A stretch of 64,000 nt of DNA from Microcebus murinus. Lineage: Eukaryota; Chordata; Mammalia; Primates; Cheirogaleidae. The stretch covers positions 10,045,537 to 10,109,536 of the forward strand of contig NC_134107.1 in assembly GCF_040939455.1 (NCBI RefSeq), read 5' to 3'. The notes below the pieces were generated by a model. That model was not told where the DNA came from, made no database searches, and saw only the letters and a program-made list of their open reading frames with translations. Every line of letters starts with the position of its first letter. Position 1 is the stretch's first letter. Below are positions 39,433 through 51,374 of the stretch, piece by piece. Both the position numbers and the translations under genes were made by a program.

Positions 39433-39598
39433 GATGATGATAAAAGCTTTAGGAGAGCACCTTCATGGAGAAAAAAATTTAGACCAAAGGACATTCGTGG
39501 CTTAGCTGCTGGGTCAGCAGAGACTCTCCCTGCAAACTTCCGCGTTACTTCTTCTATGTCTTCACCCTCTATGCAGCCAAAGAAGATGCAGATGGACG
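39433..39598 (+). CDS. PPFIA1: PPFIA1 exon: post-SAM3 tail
   Basis: This 166-nt exon reads DDDKSFRRAPSWRKKFRPKD, IRGLAAGSAETLPANFRVTS, SMSSPSMQPKKMQMD. It is the conserved C-terminal tail after SAM3 (SFRRAPSWRKKFRPK, SAETLPANFR). It ends with one base, which gives Gly when joined to the exon at 42,218, or Val when joined to the exon at 43,986. Acceptor TTTACCAG, donor GTATGT. Confidence 0.96.
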
Positions 39599-40215
39599 GT
39601 ATGTGATGAGATGTGCTAATTGCCACTTTTTGGGAGCCTGAGCAGCTTCTTGTCTGGAACACGGATAATGACCTAGAATGGCACTTTACTACATTACAAG
39701 GCATTTGAGTATGACTGCATGCCCCGATATAAATGTTTTACAATTTAACTCTGTTTGTTTTTAAAAGTTTAACAATAATAATAGAATTTTTAAAAAGTTA
39801 CTGTCTGGTTAAATCTTAGCATATTCTTACAACTAATACAGCTAAGTATTTGTCTGTGTTCTCAGTGTGAGAGTGACATCCACACTTGCACACGTGTGCG
39901 TGACAGGCCGTGCGGGACAGCTCTTTCATGAAATGGCAGTCGTAGTGTCAAACCGCATAATTCACTCTCGGGACTGCTCTCCACACTGTCAAAATTACTG
40001 AGTAAACTTTAAGTACACAATTTCCAACCTCTTTGAGCTCTGCTTTTCCTATGTTCCTTCCCTCCCTGCTGTTATTTTTTCACCTAACTCCCTTTGTATC
40101 CATTAGAGAAGGACAGAGGAAAAGGAGGTGATCCTGGGGGAAGTCACCAGGGAGACTGGATCAGCCCTTTGGAATACAAGTGTTAGTGCGTAGGAAGCTT
40201 GGGGTTTCCCTTTGA

Positions 40216-40440
<225 letters not shown>

Positions 40441-40539
40441 CCACTTTGATTTGAAGATGCAGCTGGTTAAGAGTTGACCATGGTTTCCTGATGGCTCTCT
40501 TAGCTCTGACCTCGTACTCATCTGATGAAGGGCAGTGCA

Positions 40540-40690
40540 CACAATTAAGAACCAGACTGCCTACACTGTGCCTCAGTTTCCCCCTCTGTGAAATGGTCAT
40601 CACAGTAGTATCCTCCTCATAGGGTGGTTGTGATGATTAAATGAGTCCTTCGTAGAGCTGGGAGAGTTCTGAGCACTGAGTCAGTGTTGG
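40540..40690. repeat. MIR SINE
   Basis: TGTGCCTCAGTTTCCCCCTC and TGTGATGATTAAATGAGTCC are typical MIR sequence. Confidence 0.8.
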
Positions 40691-42217
40691 CTGTCAGGGT
40701 GTTTTGGCAACCCCCGTGTTACATGTAGATAGTTTACACTCACTTCTGATGTGGACGGGTGGGCTCAGAAAGTAAGCAAGATCAAGAACTGTACTGATGG
40801 GATTTTTACAGTGTTTTCTGTTAGCTTCTCCCATAGTAGGTTTGCTCTCTCTCACATACATAAAAATGAAAAGTGCCTTTATATAAACCTTAGTTACGCT
40901 GGACACTTAGTGAGAATGGATTACAGGGCAACATTTTTAACTTTTAATAAAAAGCTGTACCAGAGTTTAGTAATATACTTGAGGGGGGAAATTAAAAATG
41001 TCTTTTAACTATTAACTTTTGAAAAATCAGCATTTCTCTTCCAAGGAGCATGCAGGTAATCCTTACAAATTTTAAGTGTAACTTGGCCTTCAGCTTACTC
41101 TGCCAGCCTCTTGGGTGGTCCAAGTGAGCACCGTCTTGATTTCCCTGTAGCTTCAATTTCAGTTTTTTTTATTGTAAGTCACATTTCCCCTGTTAAATGT
41201 TAACAGCAATATTAATTATGAGAGTTTAGATAGATTAAAAATAAACCTAGAAAAAACTATAGGGAATATATTGTACAGAAGATGGCTTTTTACTAAGGCA
41301 CAAACCAGGCAAAATGGATTACTTTAATGGCTTTGTAAATAAGGGAATGTCAGGTAAAATCCAGCAGGTGCCCTGGGCTCTTGGAAGGATCTGTAAGGAT
41401 TGTCCATTCACCAGCAGTCCCAGCTGTCTTACTGTTTCCTAGAACCATGGCGAGATGTTGGCAAGAAAGTATTCCTGGTGTGCCTGTGGGAAAGCAAACA
41501 CACATAACTGGGAGCGGCAAATGTCTGCTGCAGAGTTTGAAAGTGAGTGGGAATCAGGCTCACCTGTGGCCAGGCAGTGTGTTTCTTGAACAGGAAACAG
41601 AAAATCAGTGGTCTCCGTTATTTCTGGTAGAAACTGAGACTGGGCTTCAGTTTTCTTCCATCAGCCATTGTCCTCACCCAACTACCCGCCAGGCCCCACC
41701 CCTGCAGCCGGGCCTCTCCACCTGCTCTGCCACCACCCTGCAACGTATGCAGCCCAGCTGCCTCCGCCCTCGCTGGGGCTGCGGAACACCGTACAGCACC
41801 ACGCGGTCCCTTCCCTGGTGCCAAGCTCAGAGACACAGTCCTCAGGGCAGAAAGAAAAGCCCAGCTGGTCTGTGAACGTAGAGTTTAAGGAGAAATGAAA
41901 CAAGTGCTAAGTAGTTGTCACTGGTGCAGACGTACATTTTGAAGTTGTTTTTATATCATTTGGTGCTCCGTTGCTATTTCAGAGTTATCTTCAGGTGACG
42001 CCCAGGGCCCCCTGGGAGTTGGGGAAGGCCACCACTGGGTGACACTTTGATTCTCTCTCTCTGGCTCTGTCCCACCCCTCTAGCAGACTCCCCTCAGACC
42101 CCTCAGTAGGCGCCGCTGTAGGTGTGAGGATGTGTGTCTGTGCTTGTGCCCTCATGTGACGTTTGAGACTAACTGCACGCTGTGTTTGCACGCCTCCTCT
42201 CGTGGTTGTCAAAACAG

Positions 42218-42288
42218 GCAATGTATCAGGAACGCAGAGGTTGGATTCTGCTACAGTCAGGACTTACTCCTGCTAAAGCCTCCTGTTG
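42218..42288 (+). CDS. PPFIA1: PPFIA1 exon: C-terminal PDZ-binding tail VRTYSC
   Basis: Coding from 42,218 to the stop TAA at 42,274-42,276: (G)NVSGTQRLDSATVRTYSC. The TYSC tail is the known ligand of liprin-alpha for PDZ proteins such as GRIP. After the stop the exon runs 12 more bases to a strong donor GTGAGT at 42,289, so the remaining 3' UTR is on another exon. With the stop so close to the junction, nonsense-mediated decay is not expected. Confidence 0.95.
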
Positions 42289-42869
42289 GTGAGTAGAGAG
42301 CAACTTAATCCCTGGAGATTGTTCAGAGGTGTAGCCCTTGGTGAGCACAGAGCCACGGTGTCAGACTGGGACTGTTGGCATTGGCCCATGAGAGCCAACT
42401 CCAGTTCATTGGGGAATTTTAGAACTATAGACATGCAAGCTCTCTGCACTCATTAAAATGATTTTGGTGTTACAATTGCTCATAAAAATGTTAGTGTGTC
42501 CTTGTTTTTTAAGGAAAAAATATATTTTCATATTTTCACTTTTCCCTTACACCTGAAAATGCCAGCTCATTTTAAGTGTCTGTTGATGTCATGGGTGGGA
42601 GCAGCAGAGCAGGACATGACAAAAGGGAGCATAACTCAGCTCTGACTGCCCAGTAGCCAAGAGCATGGGGGATAGCTCTGCCACCTTGACATTTTCACGT
42701 ACACTGATAAAATTCCTAACCTTATGTTGTTACAAATACACATTCTTGAATGAAACAAGCTCCAAAGTTTTGTGGTTAATAACGTATTAAGTTTTATGAG
42801 GCTGTATAATTGCATGATACTTAATAACCTTTCAATTTGGAGAGAATGGTGTTTTTGTTTGTTTGTTTT

Positions 42870-43170
42870 TGTTTTATTAAAGATGGGGTCCCACTCTGTG
42901 GCCCAAGCTGGAGTACAGTGGCACAATCTTAGCTCACTGTAACCTCGAATTCCAGGTTCAAGTGATCCTCTTGCCTCAGCCTCCTGAGCAGCTGAAACTG
43001 CAGGTGCACACCACCAGGCCTGGCTTTTTTAAAAATTATTTTTCGTAGAGATGGGATCTCACTGTATTGCCCAGGCTGGTCTTGAACCCCTGGCCTCAAG
43101 TGATCCTCCTTGCCTCCACCTTTCAAAGTGCTGGGATTACAGGTGTGGGCCGCCATGGTGCCTAGCCTGG
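42870..43170 (-). repeat. Antisense Alu
   Basis: From GATGGGGTCCCACTCTGTGG through GTGCTGGGATTACAGGTGTG to the diverged 5' end. Confidence 0.84.
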
Positions 43171-43360
43171 GAGATTGATTTTTAAAAACAAACTCCTGTG
43201 TTGCCATTATAGGCTCTAGTTGCTGAGAGCCCACCCTGTCCCTGTCGTGCTGCTTTGGGGCCTCAGCTTGGAAGGAAGCCTCTGCTCACCCCAGCAGGGA
43301 GCGGCTGGCCCTGTCCTCTTCTGTCACTGCTCTTGCAGTGGAGGTGTGTCTGCTCCACTT

Positions 43361-43709
43361 GGGTTTTTTTATTTGTTTGTTTGTTTGTTTTTGAGACAGA
43401 GTCTCACTCTGTTGCCTGGGCTAGAGACAGTGCCATGGTGTCAGCCTAGCTCACAGTAACCTCAAACTCCTAGGCTCAGGCGATCCTCCTGCCTCAGCCT
43501 CCTGAGTAGTTGGGACTACAGGTGCGCACCACCACACCCAGCTAATTTTTGGTTTCTGTTTTTAGTTTCCTGGCTAAGTTTTTCTATTTTTAGTAGAGAC
43601 GGGGCCTCACTATTGCTCAGGCTTGTCCCTAACTTCTGACCTCAAGCGATCCTCCCACCTTGGCCTCTCATAGTGCTAGGATTACAGGCATGAGCCACCA
43701 AGCCTGGCC
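43361..43709 (-). repeat. Antisense lemur-like Alu
   Basis: TTTG-repeat tail, GAGACAGAGTCTCACTCTG, an extended linker between arms (GTTTCCTGGCTAAGTTTTTC), and 5' end GAGCCACCAAGCCTGGCC. CTCCACTT flanks both ends. Confidence 0.86.
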
Positions 43710-44331
43710 TCCACTTACTTAGTTTTAATGTCTCAGCTGGGAGATTTGGTTGGCTTTTTAACTGGTAACTTAGACATATGCCAAAATGAAGTCAATCAAC
43801 AAATTCTTTCGTTGATATGCATAGTCCTTAATGTTCTCTCTAGTGATTCTCAAAGCAGCTAAAAGCATAGGTTGGGGAGTTGGTGTGGGTTGGTGCTCAG
43901 GCCCTAAGCACCTGAGGGGTATGTACGGGTCTTTCTCCATGTGGCTTGTATTAAGGGTGGCTTTTTGTTTGTTTTTATTTTCCAGTTTACCCACACTACT
44001 TCTACAGATGATTATGCAGCATTTTGAATCCGACAAAGACTACATTTTAGAATCCAGTGGAATCTTTAATCTGTTAATAATTGTTATATGGACCCTAAGA
44101 TATTTTATTACAGAGTTTTTAATTAGTAAAATAATTCATGAATACCATAGAGAAAATATTTTAGAATTTAATGTTTCTTATATTTATGTAAACTTATGAC
44201 TCTTCATTTATATAGTTACTTACTTTTTCATGTATATCCAGGCTATAAATATCCTTTCAAATCAAGTTCTTATACCTAATTTTAGTCTTTCAAAAGAATG
44301 TACTGTAATGCTTGTATGTATAAATGCTATG

Positions 44332-44337
44332 AATAAA
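44332..44337 (+). terminator. PPFIA1: Candidate proximal poly(A) signal of PPFIA1
   Basis: AATAAA about 350 bases into the terminal exon, followed by T-rich sequence. It could give a short 3' UTR. Confidence 0.55.
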
Positions 44338-45366
44338 TATAGGGCTTTTGTAAATTGTGCATTTATTGTAATTATCATTGTTTAATTTTTTAATGATAAA
44401 CCATGATAAAGGATTTTACTATGTTTATAAAAGTATCATGACACAAGCAATGTGCATTGTCCTTTACAAATGCAACCTAGCTCTGCAACAATCATTTGGA
44501 AATAAGCATACTTAATTTCAAGCAATTGTTGTATTTTAATGACTGACCCTAACTATACTTTTTCTAGCAAGAAATGCTTTTTTTTCTGCAGCGTGAACAG
44601 ATTTTAAATAACTGGTATTAAATATCAGCCTCTAATAATTTGGACTGAAAGGATTATCAGAACACTATAAAATCTTAGCACTGGTTAACTCTTTCCTAGC
44701 CTAGTCTCTGGACTTGGGCAGCTTGTCTTCAGTGACTGACAGGAGCTGGGAACTGGAAAGAGTTTTCTCAGCGGGAAAGAAAGACAGGTAACCTGGGACT
44801 GGCCCCAACGCTGGGAGCCTCCTTCTCTGCTTCCCTCCCCAGCAAGGGGGCGCGGCGCCCTTACACCCACTCTTCGAGGACCAATCACCAAGCACTGTGG
44901 TCTCATCTCACAGACCTCGTGCGTATAACAGATGAAGGCAGGAGATCCTGAGAACTGTGTCGTGCAACTCTCATAAAGGCCTTATGTTTCTTATGTAAAT
45001 CATCTTTTTTACATTTGTTTGTAAACATGTTTAAAGAATGAACCTAGTCGAACATTTTTTAGACTTTGATGATATAGCCATTTTGGATTGTATAAGTAGC
45101 AAATGTAACTTTTCCTTTTTAAGCGGCATATTAAAAAGCCAGCAAGCAATGTGTCAGGTCACGGTGCGTTATTTATTATGCAGCTGATACAGATAGAGAC
45201 GGCATGTCTTTTTACATTTGGTTTCTGCTTCTAATTTACTTGTACAATTCATTGTTACTGTTCTGTTTTTCTATTAATCTTTTGTGAAATTCCTGATCAT
45301 GTAACAAAGTATGTACAGTCTACTTTTGAACTATTTTTATCACAGTATTATTTATTGCTTTCTTTC

Positions 45367-45401
45367 AATAAAGTACTGAAGCATTTTCCACTGCCAATAA
45401 A
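45367..45401 (+). terminator. PPFIA1: Distal poly(A) signals of PPFIA1
   Basis: AATAAA at 45,367-45,372 and again at 45,396-45,401, with the GT/T-rich TGTCATTATGTTGACAGTTG downstream. Likely the major 3' end of the gene. Confidence 0.75.
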
Positions 45402-46519
45402 AAACACTGAGACTAAGCTGTCATTATGTTGACAGTTGGCTGCAGCTGCTCTGTCTTATGTCGCTGAAGTGACCACATGGCAATTACATTCTGGAATCAG
45501 TCGATAGGATGAAGAAGCTGGAAGATGAAGTGTAGGTTCAGGGTGTCATCACACCTGGTGCTGGGCGGGTCCCTGAGACTGCGTCCCGTCCACACCCGAG
45601 GGGAACGCTGGAGATGGGTGGGTGGTCTCACCCAGGAAGGGAGTGTGTGGGCTCCCACGCACAGTCCTGGGGAGGGCTGGCCTGAGGCAGCCCTTGACTA
45701 GGCAGATGAGGCGCCGTGGAGGTGGCTTGTGTGCCAGCGCGCGTGCGTGTCCCTGCAACTAACTGTCTCTTAGCTGTGCTCCCTTCCTCCATGTTGACTA
45801 TACTCCCCTGCCTGCTCTCCCTGCCCAGGCCTCGGGAATCAGGAAGCCAAACCAAGTCCTGCCTGGAGAACCAGGGCAGAGGGGAGGGGACTAGCTGCCT
45901 GACTGCTCATGCAGGACCCACCCTTGGAGGTGAGCATGAGTTCAGTCCCCCACCTCCATGCCATAGGGCTGGAATTGATTCCCCAGATGGGAAAGCCAGG
46001 CACTGGAGTGGCCAGGAGCCTTAGGACAAGAGAGCCATTCCCCTGATTTCCCATGGCAGAGGCAGTATTGTCACCAGGCCTGGGGCTGCACAGAGCCCAG
46101 CAGTCCAGTCCACCCCACCTTGGGGTATTTGGATGCCACTGCTGACGTGTTCGCTGGGGTTTTCACTTTCTGTTCTCTCTGCCCCTCCGTGGCTGAGGAC
46201 TCCTGAATGACATGTTTATTTTGTGGATCAATGCATTCTAGCTGGTTTCTATCTCTGCAGAGCTCTGGGCATGTTGTGCTTTCCTATTTAAAACCTGCGC
46301 TTGCTTGCTGATCTTCCCTTTAATGTGGGGGCAGCCTTATTTCTGCATTTCCTGGTTGGTGGGGTTAAGTGTGAGATTTGAAATGTTAATGTAGTGCCTC
46401 CCAGCTTTTTCCACCTCATAGTTCTTTTTGGCTGAATAAAGCTAGGCAGGCCTTCAAGTATCTTAAAAGCTTCTGAAAAAACAAAATGAAACAAAAGTCA
46501 TCATAAGTTGCAGTTGTTT

Positions 46520-46854
<335 letters not shown>

Positions 46855-47157
46855 TGACCCCACTATGCTCTTCAATATTTCTCTGAAGAAGAGGACCCAC
46901 CCTGTCCTGGAGATAGATGAATGGGTCAAGCAGGTCACTGTCCCCAAGGCACCCACTGTCTGGTGGGAACAGACTGCTAAGATTGCAGGAAGGGCAATAT
47001 GAGCAGCGAGGAGGGAGCTGTCAACAGCCTGGCCATGACACCCAGGGAATAAGGGCCTGTGCTTGGGTATGGGAGGAAGCAGGAGTGTTCCAGACCCATG
47101 TGAAGTGTCGTGATGGGGTGGGGCAAAGGAACCAAAGAGAAAGCAGGAGAGTTTTAA

Positions 47158-47284
47158 GTCACAAGGACAGCCTGGCAGTGCTAAATGCTCTGATGTTGTC
47201 TGATGTCTTTAAAGCTAAGCAGGTTCAGGACCGGCCAGTACTTGGATGGGAGACCACTTGGGAATACCAGGTGCTGTAGGCTTT
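47158..47284 (+). pseudogene. RNA5SP-like: 5S rRNA pseudogene
   Basis: The 3' two thirds closely match 5S rRNA: GTCTGATG, AAGCTAAGCAGG, TACTTGGATGGGAGACC, GGGAATACCAGGTGCTGTAG and CTTT. The internal promoter boxes are recognisable (A box AGCTAAGCAGG, C box GGATGGGAGACC). The first 45 bases have diverged badly (the ACGCGCCCGATC part is lost), so this is a dispersed pseudogene rather than a working 5S gene. Confidence 0.93.
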
Positions 47285-47689
47285 TTAAAAAAAACAATAG
47301 AAAAAGAAAAGGAATGTAACCACTTGCCTCACCACAGGGCCGCCTGCCTTTTTCTTTCTGTGTGCCTTTAGATGCTGAAGCTTCCAAATTCCCCTTCAGA
47401 AAAACAACCACAGTTCTGTCTGTGGTTTTTGTTTTGCTGGGGCATCCTCAATGTGAGCTTAATAAACCTCCATTGATTGAGGTTTTTGCCTCAGTCACTT
47501 TTTGGGTCACTACTCCTAAGTAAACCGTACTCAGTGTGGTCTCCTGATCCATCCATTTTTGGCCCTATTGGCTTCTCTTTGTGGTTAATGAGAATTTTTT
47601 GTTTGTGTGTTCTTTTGAGATGAGGACTTATTATCAAAACTGCAAGAGAGTTTCGGCCTAGATCTAGTTGCTTGCCTCTCAAAGATCCA

Positions 47690-48050
47690 ATTATTTGGGG
47701 GAGGGGGGGTGGAGATCCAATTATTAGACAACAAGGATTGCCAAGGAAGAAAGGAGTTTTAATGCGAGTGACGTCTGTAGGGAGAACAGGAGTAATAGTC
47801 CCAGACCCTCTTGCCCACCACCAGCAGAGAACATGGGCTTTTTAAGGAGGGGTCACATGCACTGGGTCAGGTCCTAGGGGGTGGTCATTCTTGGCATCAG
47901 GAATCTTGTTCAGGGGACTTCAGAATCTCAACTCATTTGTCTTGTAAAACTTCTGCCATTTCTGGCAAACCACGCAAAAAGTTCAGGTAGTTAAGGGAGG
48001 AGATTACAAAAAATACATAGAGGTCACTGAAATTTGTCCATAGAGCTGGA
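47690..48050. other. Unassigned sequence, possibly old LTR
   Basis: Starts with a G-rich run between two copies of GATCCAATTATT (47,684 and 47,715), then sequence that reads like an ERV flank but matches no family I can name. Left as unassigned. Confidence 0.35.
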
Positions 48051-48053
48051 TAC

Positions 48054-48180
48054 AGCCTCAGTCTGTCGCCCCAGGCTGGAGTGCAATGGCATTATCAGAG
48101 CTTAGTGCAGCCTCAAACTCCTGGGCTCAAGCGATCCTCCCAAGTAGCTGGGACTGCAGGTGCGTGCTACCATACCTGGA
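48054..48180 (-). repeat. Antisense Alu fragment
   Basis: CAGTCTGTCGCCCCAGGCTG to AGTAGCTGGGACTGCAGGTG. Confidence 0.78.
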
Positions 48181-48224
48181 ACCTCCCTTTCTCTCTTTGT
48201 ATCCCCTAGCAAAGGTAAGCCAAG

Positions 48225-48855
48225 GCTATTGTTGTGAACTCAACTAAAATCTTAGGCTCCCCTCAGCTAATTGAATGGACCCCTCTTGGCCAAGGGGACC
48301 CAAAAAAACCATAAAGCTGAGTTGCCGGACATGAGAAAAGAGATCACACGTGCTTAGTTATGTCCTGTCCCTTCTCGAGTTATTCTTTGCAACCGTAAGA
48401 TACCAAATCATTAATAGGCCTAAGGCCGTGCAAGACAAAGCTTAAACCACACCTGTAAGCCATAAGTTTACTGGACCTGTCATTGGGGTTTTGGTAAATG
48501 TTGGGTGACTTGTCTCTGATTAAGTTGAAACATTCCAACCCATTAGACAAAGCTTCATTTCTTTAACCAATTACAAATCAAAGAATCATTAAACCCACCT
48601 ATAACCTGTAAGCCCCTTCCCACCCTCTGCCTTGGAGACATCCCACCTTTTCAAGCCAAACCAGTGCATTCCCTCCACATAGTGACACGGGATCTTAAGT
48701 GTGATCTGTGTCTCCAGGAATGTGCAAAACCAATCTGTGACCCAGCTACTGTAGGCACATTTTTTCAGGACGTCTTGAAGCCATGTGCTCCAGGCCGGTC
48801 ACACACATTAGGCTCAGAATAAAACTCTTTTCAATCATTTTACAGAGTTTGGTTA
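48225..48855 (+). mobile_element. Probable solo LTR of an old endogenous retrovirus
   Basis: A roughly 630-bp unit ending in AATAAAACTCTTTTCAATC and a terminal TTTTACA, the polyadenylation-type end of class I ERV LTRs. It begins near TGTTGTGAAC. Contains AACCAATTACAAATCAAAG-like sequence. No gag, pol or env coding is adjacent, so it is a lone LTR. The ends are approximate and I could not find a target duplication. Confidence 0.65.
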
Positions 48856-49479
48856 AATCTACATTCACCATTTCCTTTATTAAGACTATAAATATTATTT
48901 TTGAGCCAAGTGGGGTACTTTGATTACAACACAAAGGGCACATGGCAAGACCGTATCCCCAATGTTCACAGATGAGCTAATGTGGTGTCTGGGATCTGGT
49001 GTCAAATAATCTTGGGGGAGGGACAGCTCAATGTATGGATCAAACAATGGCTTAATGATTGTTGAAGGAGGGGTGATGGATTCATGAGGGTTTATTATAT
49101 TATTCTAGTTTCACATTTATGCGAAATTTTCCATAATAAAAAAATTGAATATACTCCCATGCAAATGAGGAAAAAATGAAAAGGAAAAAAATTGCATAGT
49201 TATCTCAGGGAGACCCTGTGTGTGATAAACTCTCTCTCTGTCTTCTAGATGTCTGGAAATGATCACTTCTTGACCCTCACTTTGGAATGATGATTTTGCC
49301 CAATTTCAAACTTGGACTGCAATCCACAGTGGAAACATGTTACATCACAACCCAACATGTACACACTGTTTCATCATTTCTATATGACATTTTTTTTTTC
49401 GCATTTTGGTATCTGGAATCAGGGTGCATTCTTATAAGCAATGACATCTTAGACAAAACATCACATTTAAGATAGGCTG

Positions 49480-50045
49480 AAAATTCTTTGCTACTCTTCT
49501 CATTGAAAGGTGGAGTCTAATTCCACACCCTTTAAAGCTGGTTTGCCCTCACTGACTTGCTTGACCAAAAGAATGTAGCAGATACGATGCTTGGGGACCT
49601 CTGAAGCTAGGTCAGAAGAAGCCTGGCAGCTTCCACCTGGGCTTTGTGGAACTCTTGCTCTGAAAGAAACAAGCTACCCAGCAGTAAGTCCCACCACCCC
49701 CAAGACCACCATGCTGTAAGGAAGCCCAACCAGCCACAAGGAAAGACTGTGGAAAATGAGAGATGGCTGGTGGTTGTCCCCAGCTGTTCCTGCCATCCTA
49801 TTCTAGATGCCAAACATGTAAGTGGAGAAGCCAATTTGGACATGCCAGCCCAGGCAGACATGATTGGTTCTGTCTGTTGGATCAGTCAGAACCAAGGTCC
49901 CATTGGAAGGAGAGATGAGCCACCCCCAATGTGGCCTGTCTGAATTTCTGGATCCATGAAATTGTGTGCATGACACAATTGTGGTTGTTTTCCACCACAG
50001 ACTTTTGGGGTGGTATATTACAGCAATAGATAATTGGGACAATCT
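49480..50045 (+). mobile_element. MLT1-like (MaLR) LTR
   Basis: Typical MaLR features: ACTTTTGGGGTGGTATATTA and CAGCAATAGATAATTGGGAC close to the end, AAGCCAATTTGGACATGCC and TCTGGATCCATGAAATTGTG inside. Diverged, no coding. Confidence 0.75.
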
Positions 50046-50094
50046 TATGGGTGTATGCACTTACGTTGTCTGCTGTTTTCTATTTTTTATGCTG

Positions 50095-51000
50095 TGTTCT
50101 CCCCCACCATATGCTATGTTCTTTTTTATCTGTTGCTGTGTTAAATTCCACCCCAAAACTTAGTGGTAAAAAAAAAAAAAACAAAAAAAAACATGTTTTA
50201 TTGTTTCTCTTGATTCAGTGGTTTGGCGATCTGGGTGATTTTTCTCTGCTGCTCTGTCCTGGGATCTCGTGACTGCAGTCATCTGAGTGGAGCTGGAAGG
50301 TCCAACTTGGCCCCAGCCAAATGCCTGGCAGCTGGTACTGGCCACTGCCTGGGGTGCCTCAGCTTTCTTTCTAGTGGCTTCTTGTCTTCCAGTAGCTGGG
50401 CTGGGCCCCACAGCTTCACAGCCTTGGGGTCTAAGATGCAAGATCAGAAGCTGCAAGGTCTCTTAAGGGCTAGCCCCCACAACTCACACAGTTCATTTCT
50501 GTGCATTCTATAGAGCAAAGCAAGTCACAAGGCCAGCCCAGATTTAAGAAGATGGAGAAACAGACAGCATCTCTTGACAGGAACAAGAGCGATGTCACAT
50601 GGCAAAGGGGGTGGACACAGGAAACAAGCTTGGTTGAGGTGAGGCTGCCATAACAAAGTACCATAGAATAGGGGGCTTAAACAACAACACGAAATATTTA
50701 TTTTTTCACAGTTTTGGAGGCTAGAAGTCTGGATCAAAGTGTTGGCAGGTTGGTTTCTCCACCTGATTGCCACAGGTCACTCAAATGCAGCAGTCCAGGA
50801 CCACACTCACACTCGCTGTCCCTCCTCAGTCTTGGTGCATCTCTACCCGAGCTCCCTACCCACCCTCCTTTTCCCAGTCCGAACATCTCCCCAGGTGCGA
50901 GGAGACATCCTATTGTCAGAAAAAATTTCAGACTTTCTAACGCGAAAAAAAATTTGGTTATTCACTAGAACGCCCGAGCCTCTGATGATCGAGTTATCAT
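50095..51000. repeat. Two old interspersed repeats, family uncertain
   Basis: At 50,115 TCTGTTGCTGTGTTAAATTC with AAAACTTAGTGG, and at 50,650 CCATAACAAAGTACCATAGA with TTTTTCACAGTTTTGGAGGC, are commonly repeated mammalian sequences. Both look like DNA-transposon or LTR remnants; I do not assign the families. Confidence 0.5.
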
Positions 51001-51374
51001 AGGGGACATAGGCCTTTGTTTTGGACTACACCATTTCATACCTCATAGGGGTAGAAGTTAACCTCCAGAAAACAGGGAGCAACATAAATGATCCTTGCCC
51101 ATAGAAATGCAAACTAGCTGTGTGCAGTGAAATGCCAGGAGGGATGGACTAGTTTTTGCAAATCCATTTTAGCATTCCTTTGACTTCCCCTTTGAACCAG
51201 TTGTAGCACCTTATTGGTTTATTCCTTATTGAATTAAATAAGACCTTTGACATGTTTTCATTTGATGTATGTGTGAAAATATGATTTTACCTTTAAAAAA
51301 GTTATCTTTGACACCTGACATTTCCTTCCCCACCCCCCACCCCTTATCCACCCTCAAAGCTGACAAGATAACTT

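Larger units (their letters stand above)
42289..43985 (+). other. PPFIA1: PPFIA1 intron within the 3' UTR
   Basis: From donor GTGAGT to acceptor TTTTCCAG. Contains two antisense Alus (42,870-43,170 and 43,361-43,709). Confidence 0.8.
43986..45402 (+). other. PPFIA1: PPFIA1 terminal exon: 3' UTR with several poly(A) signals
   Basis: Starts after TTATTTTCCAG. For the usual isoform this is 3' UTR. If the exon at 42,218 is skipped, the first 26 bases are coding: the split codon gives Val, then YPHYFYR and a TGA at 44,009-44,011. AATAAA occurs at 44,332, 45,367 and 45,396; the last two are the likely main signals, placing the gene end near 45,390-45,420. The stretch is AT-rich, as expected of a regulated 3' UTR. 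Confidence 0.8.

Noticed and set aside
41381..41875. 164-codon open frame on + in a PPFIA1 intron
   Set aside because: No domain, low-complexity His/Pro/Ser content in part, and the known exons join in phase without it.
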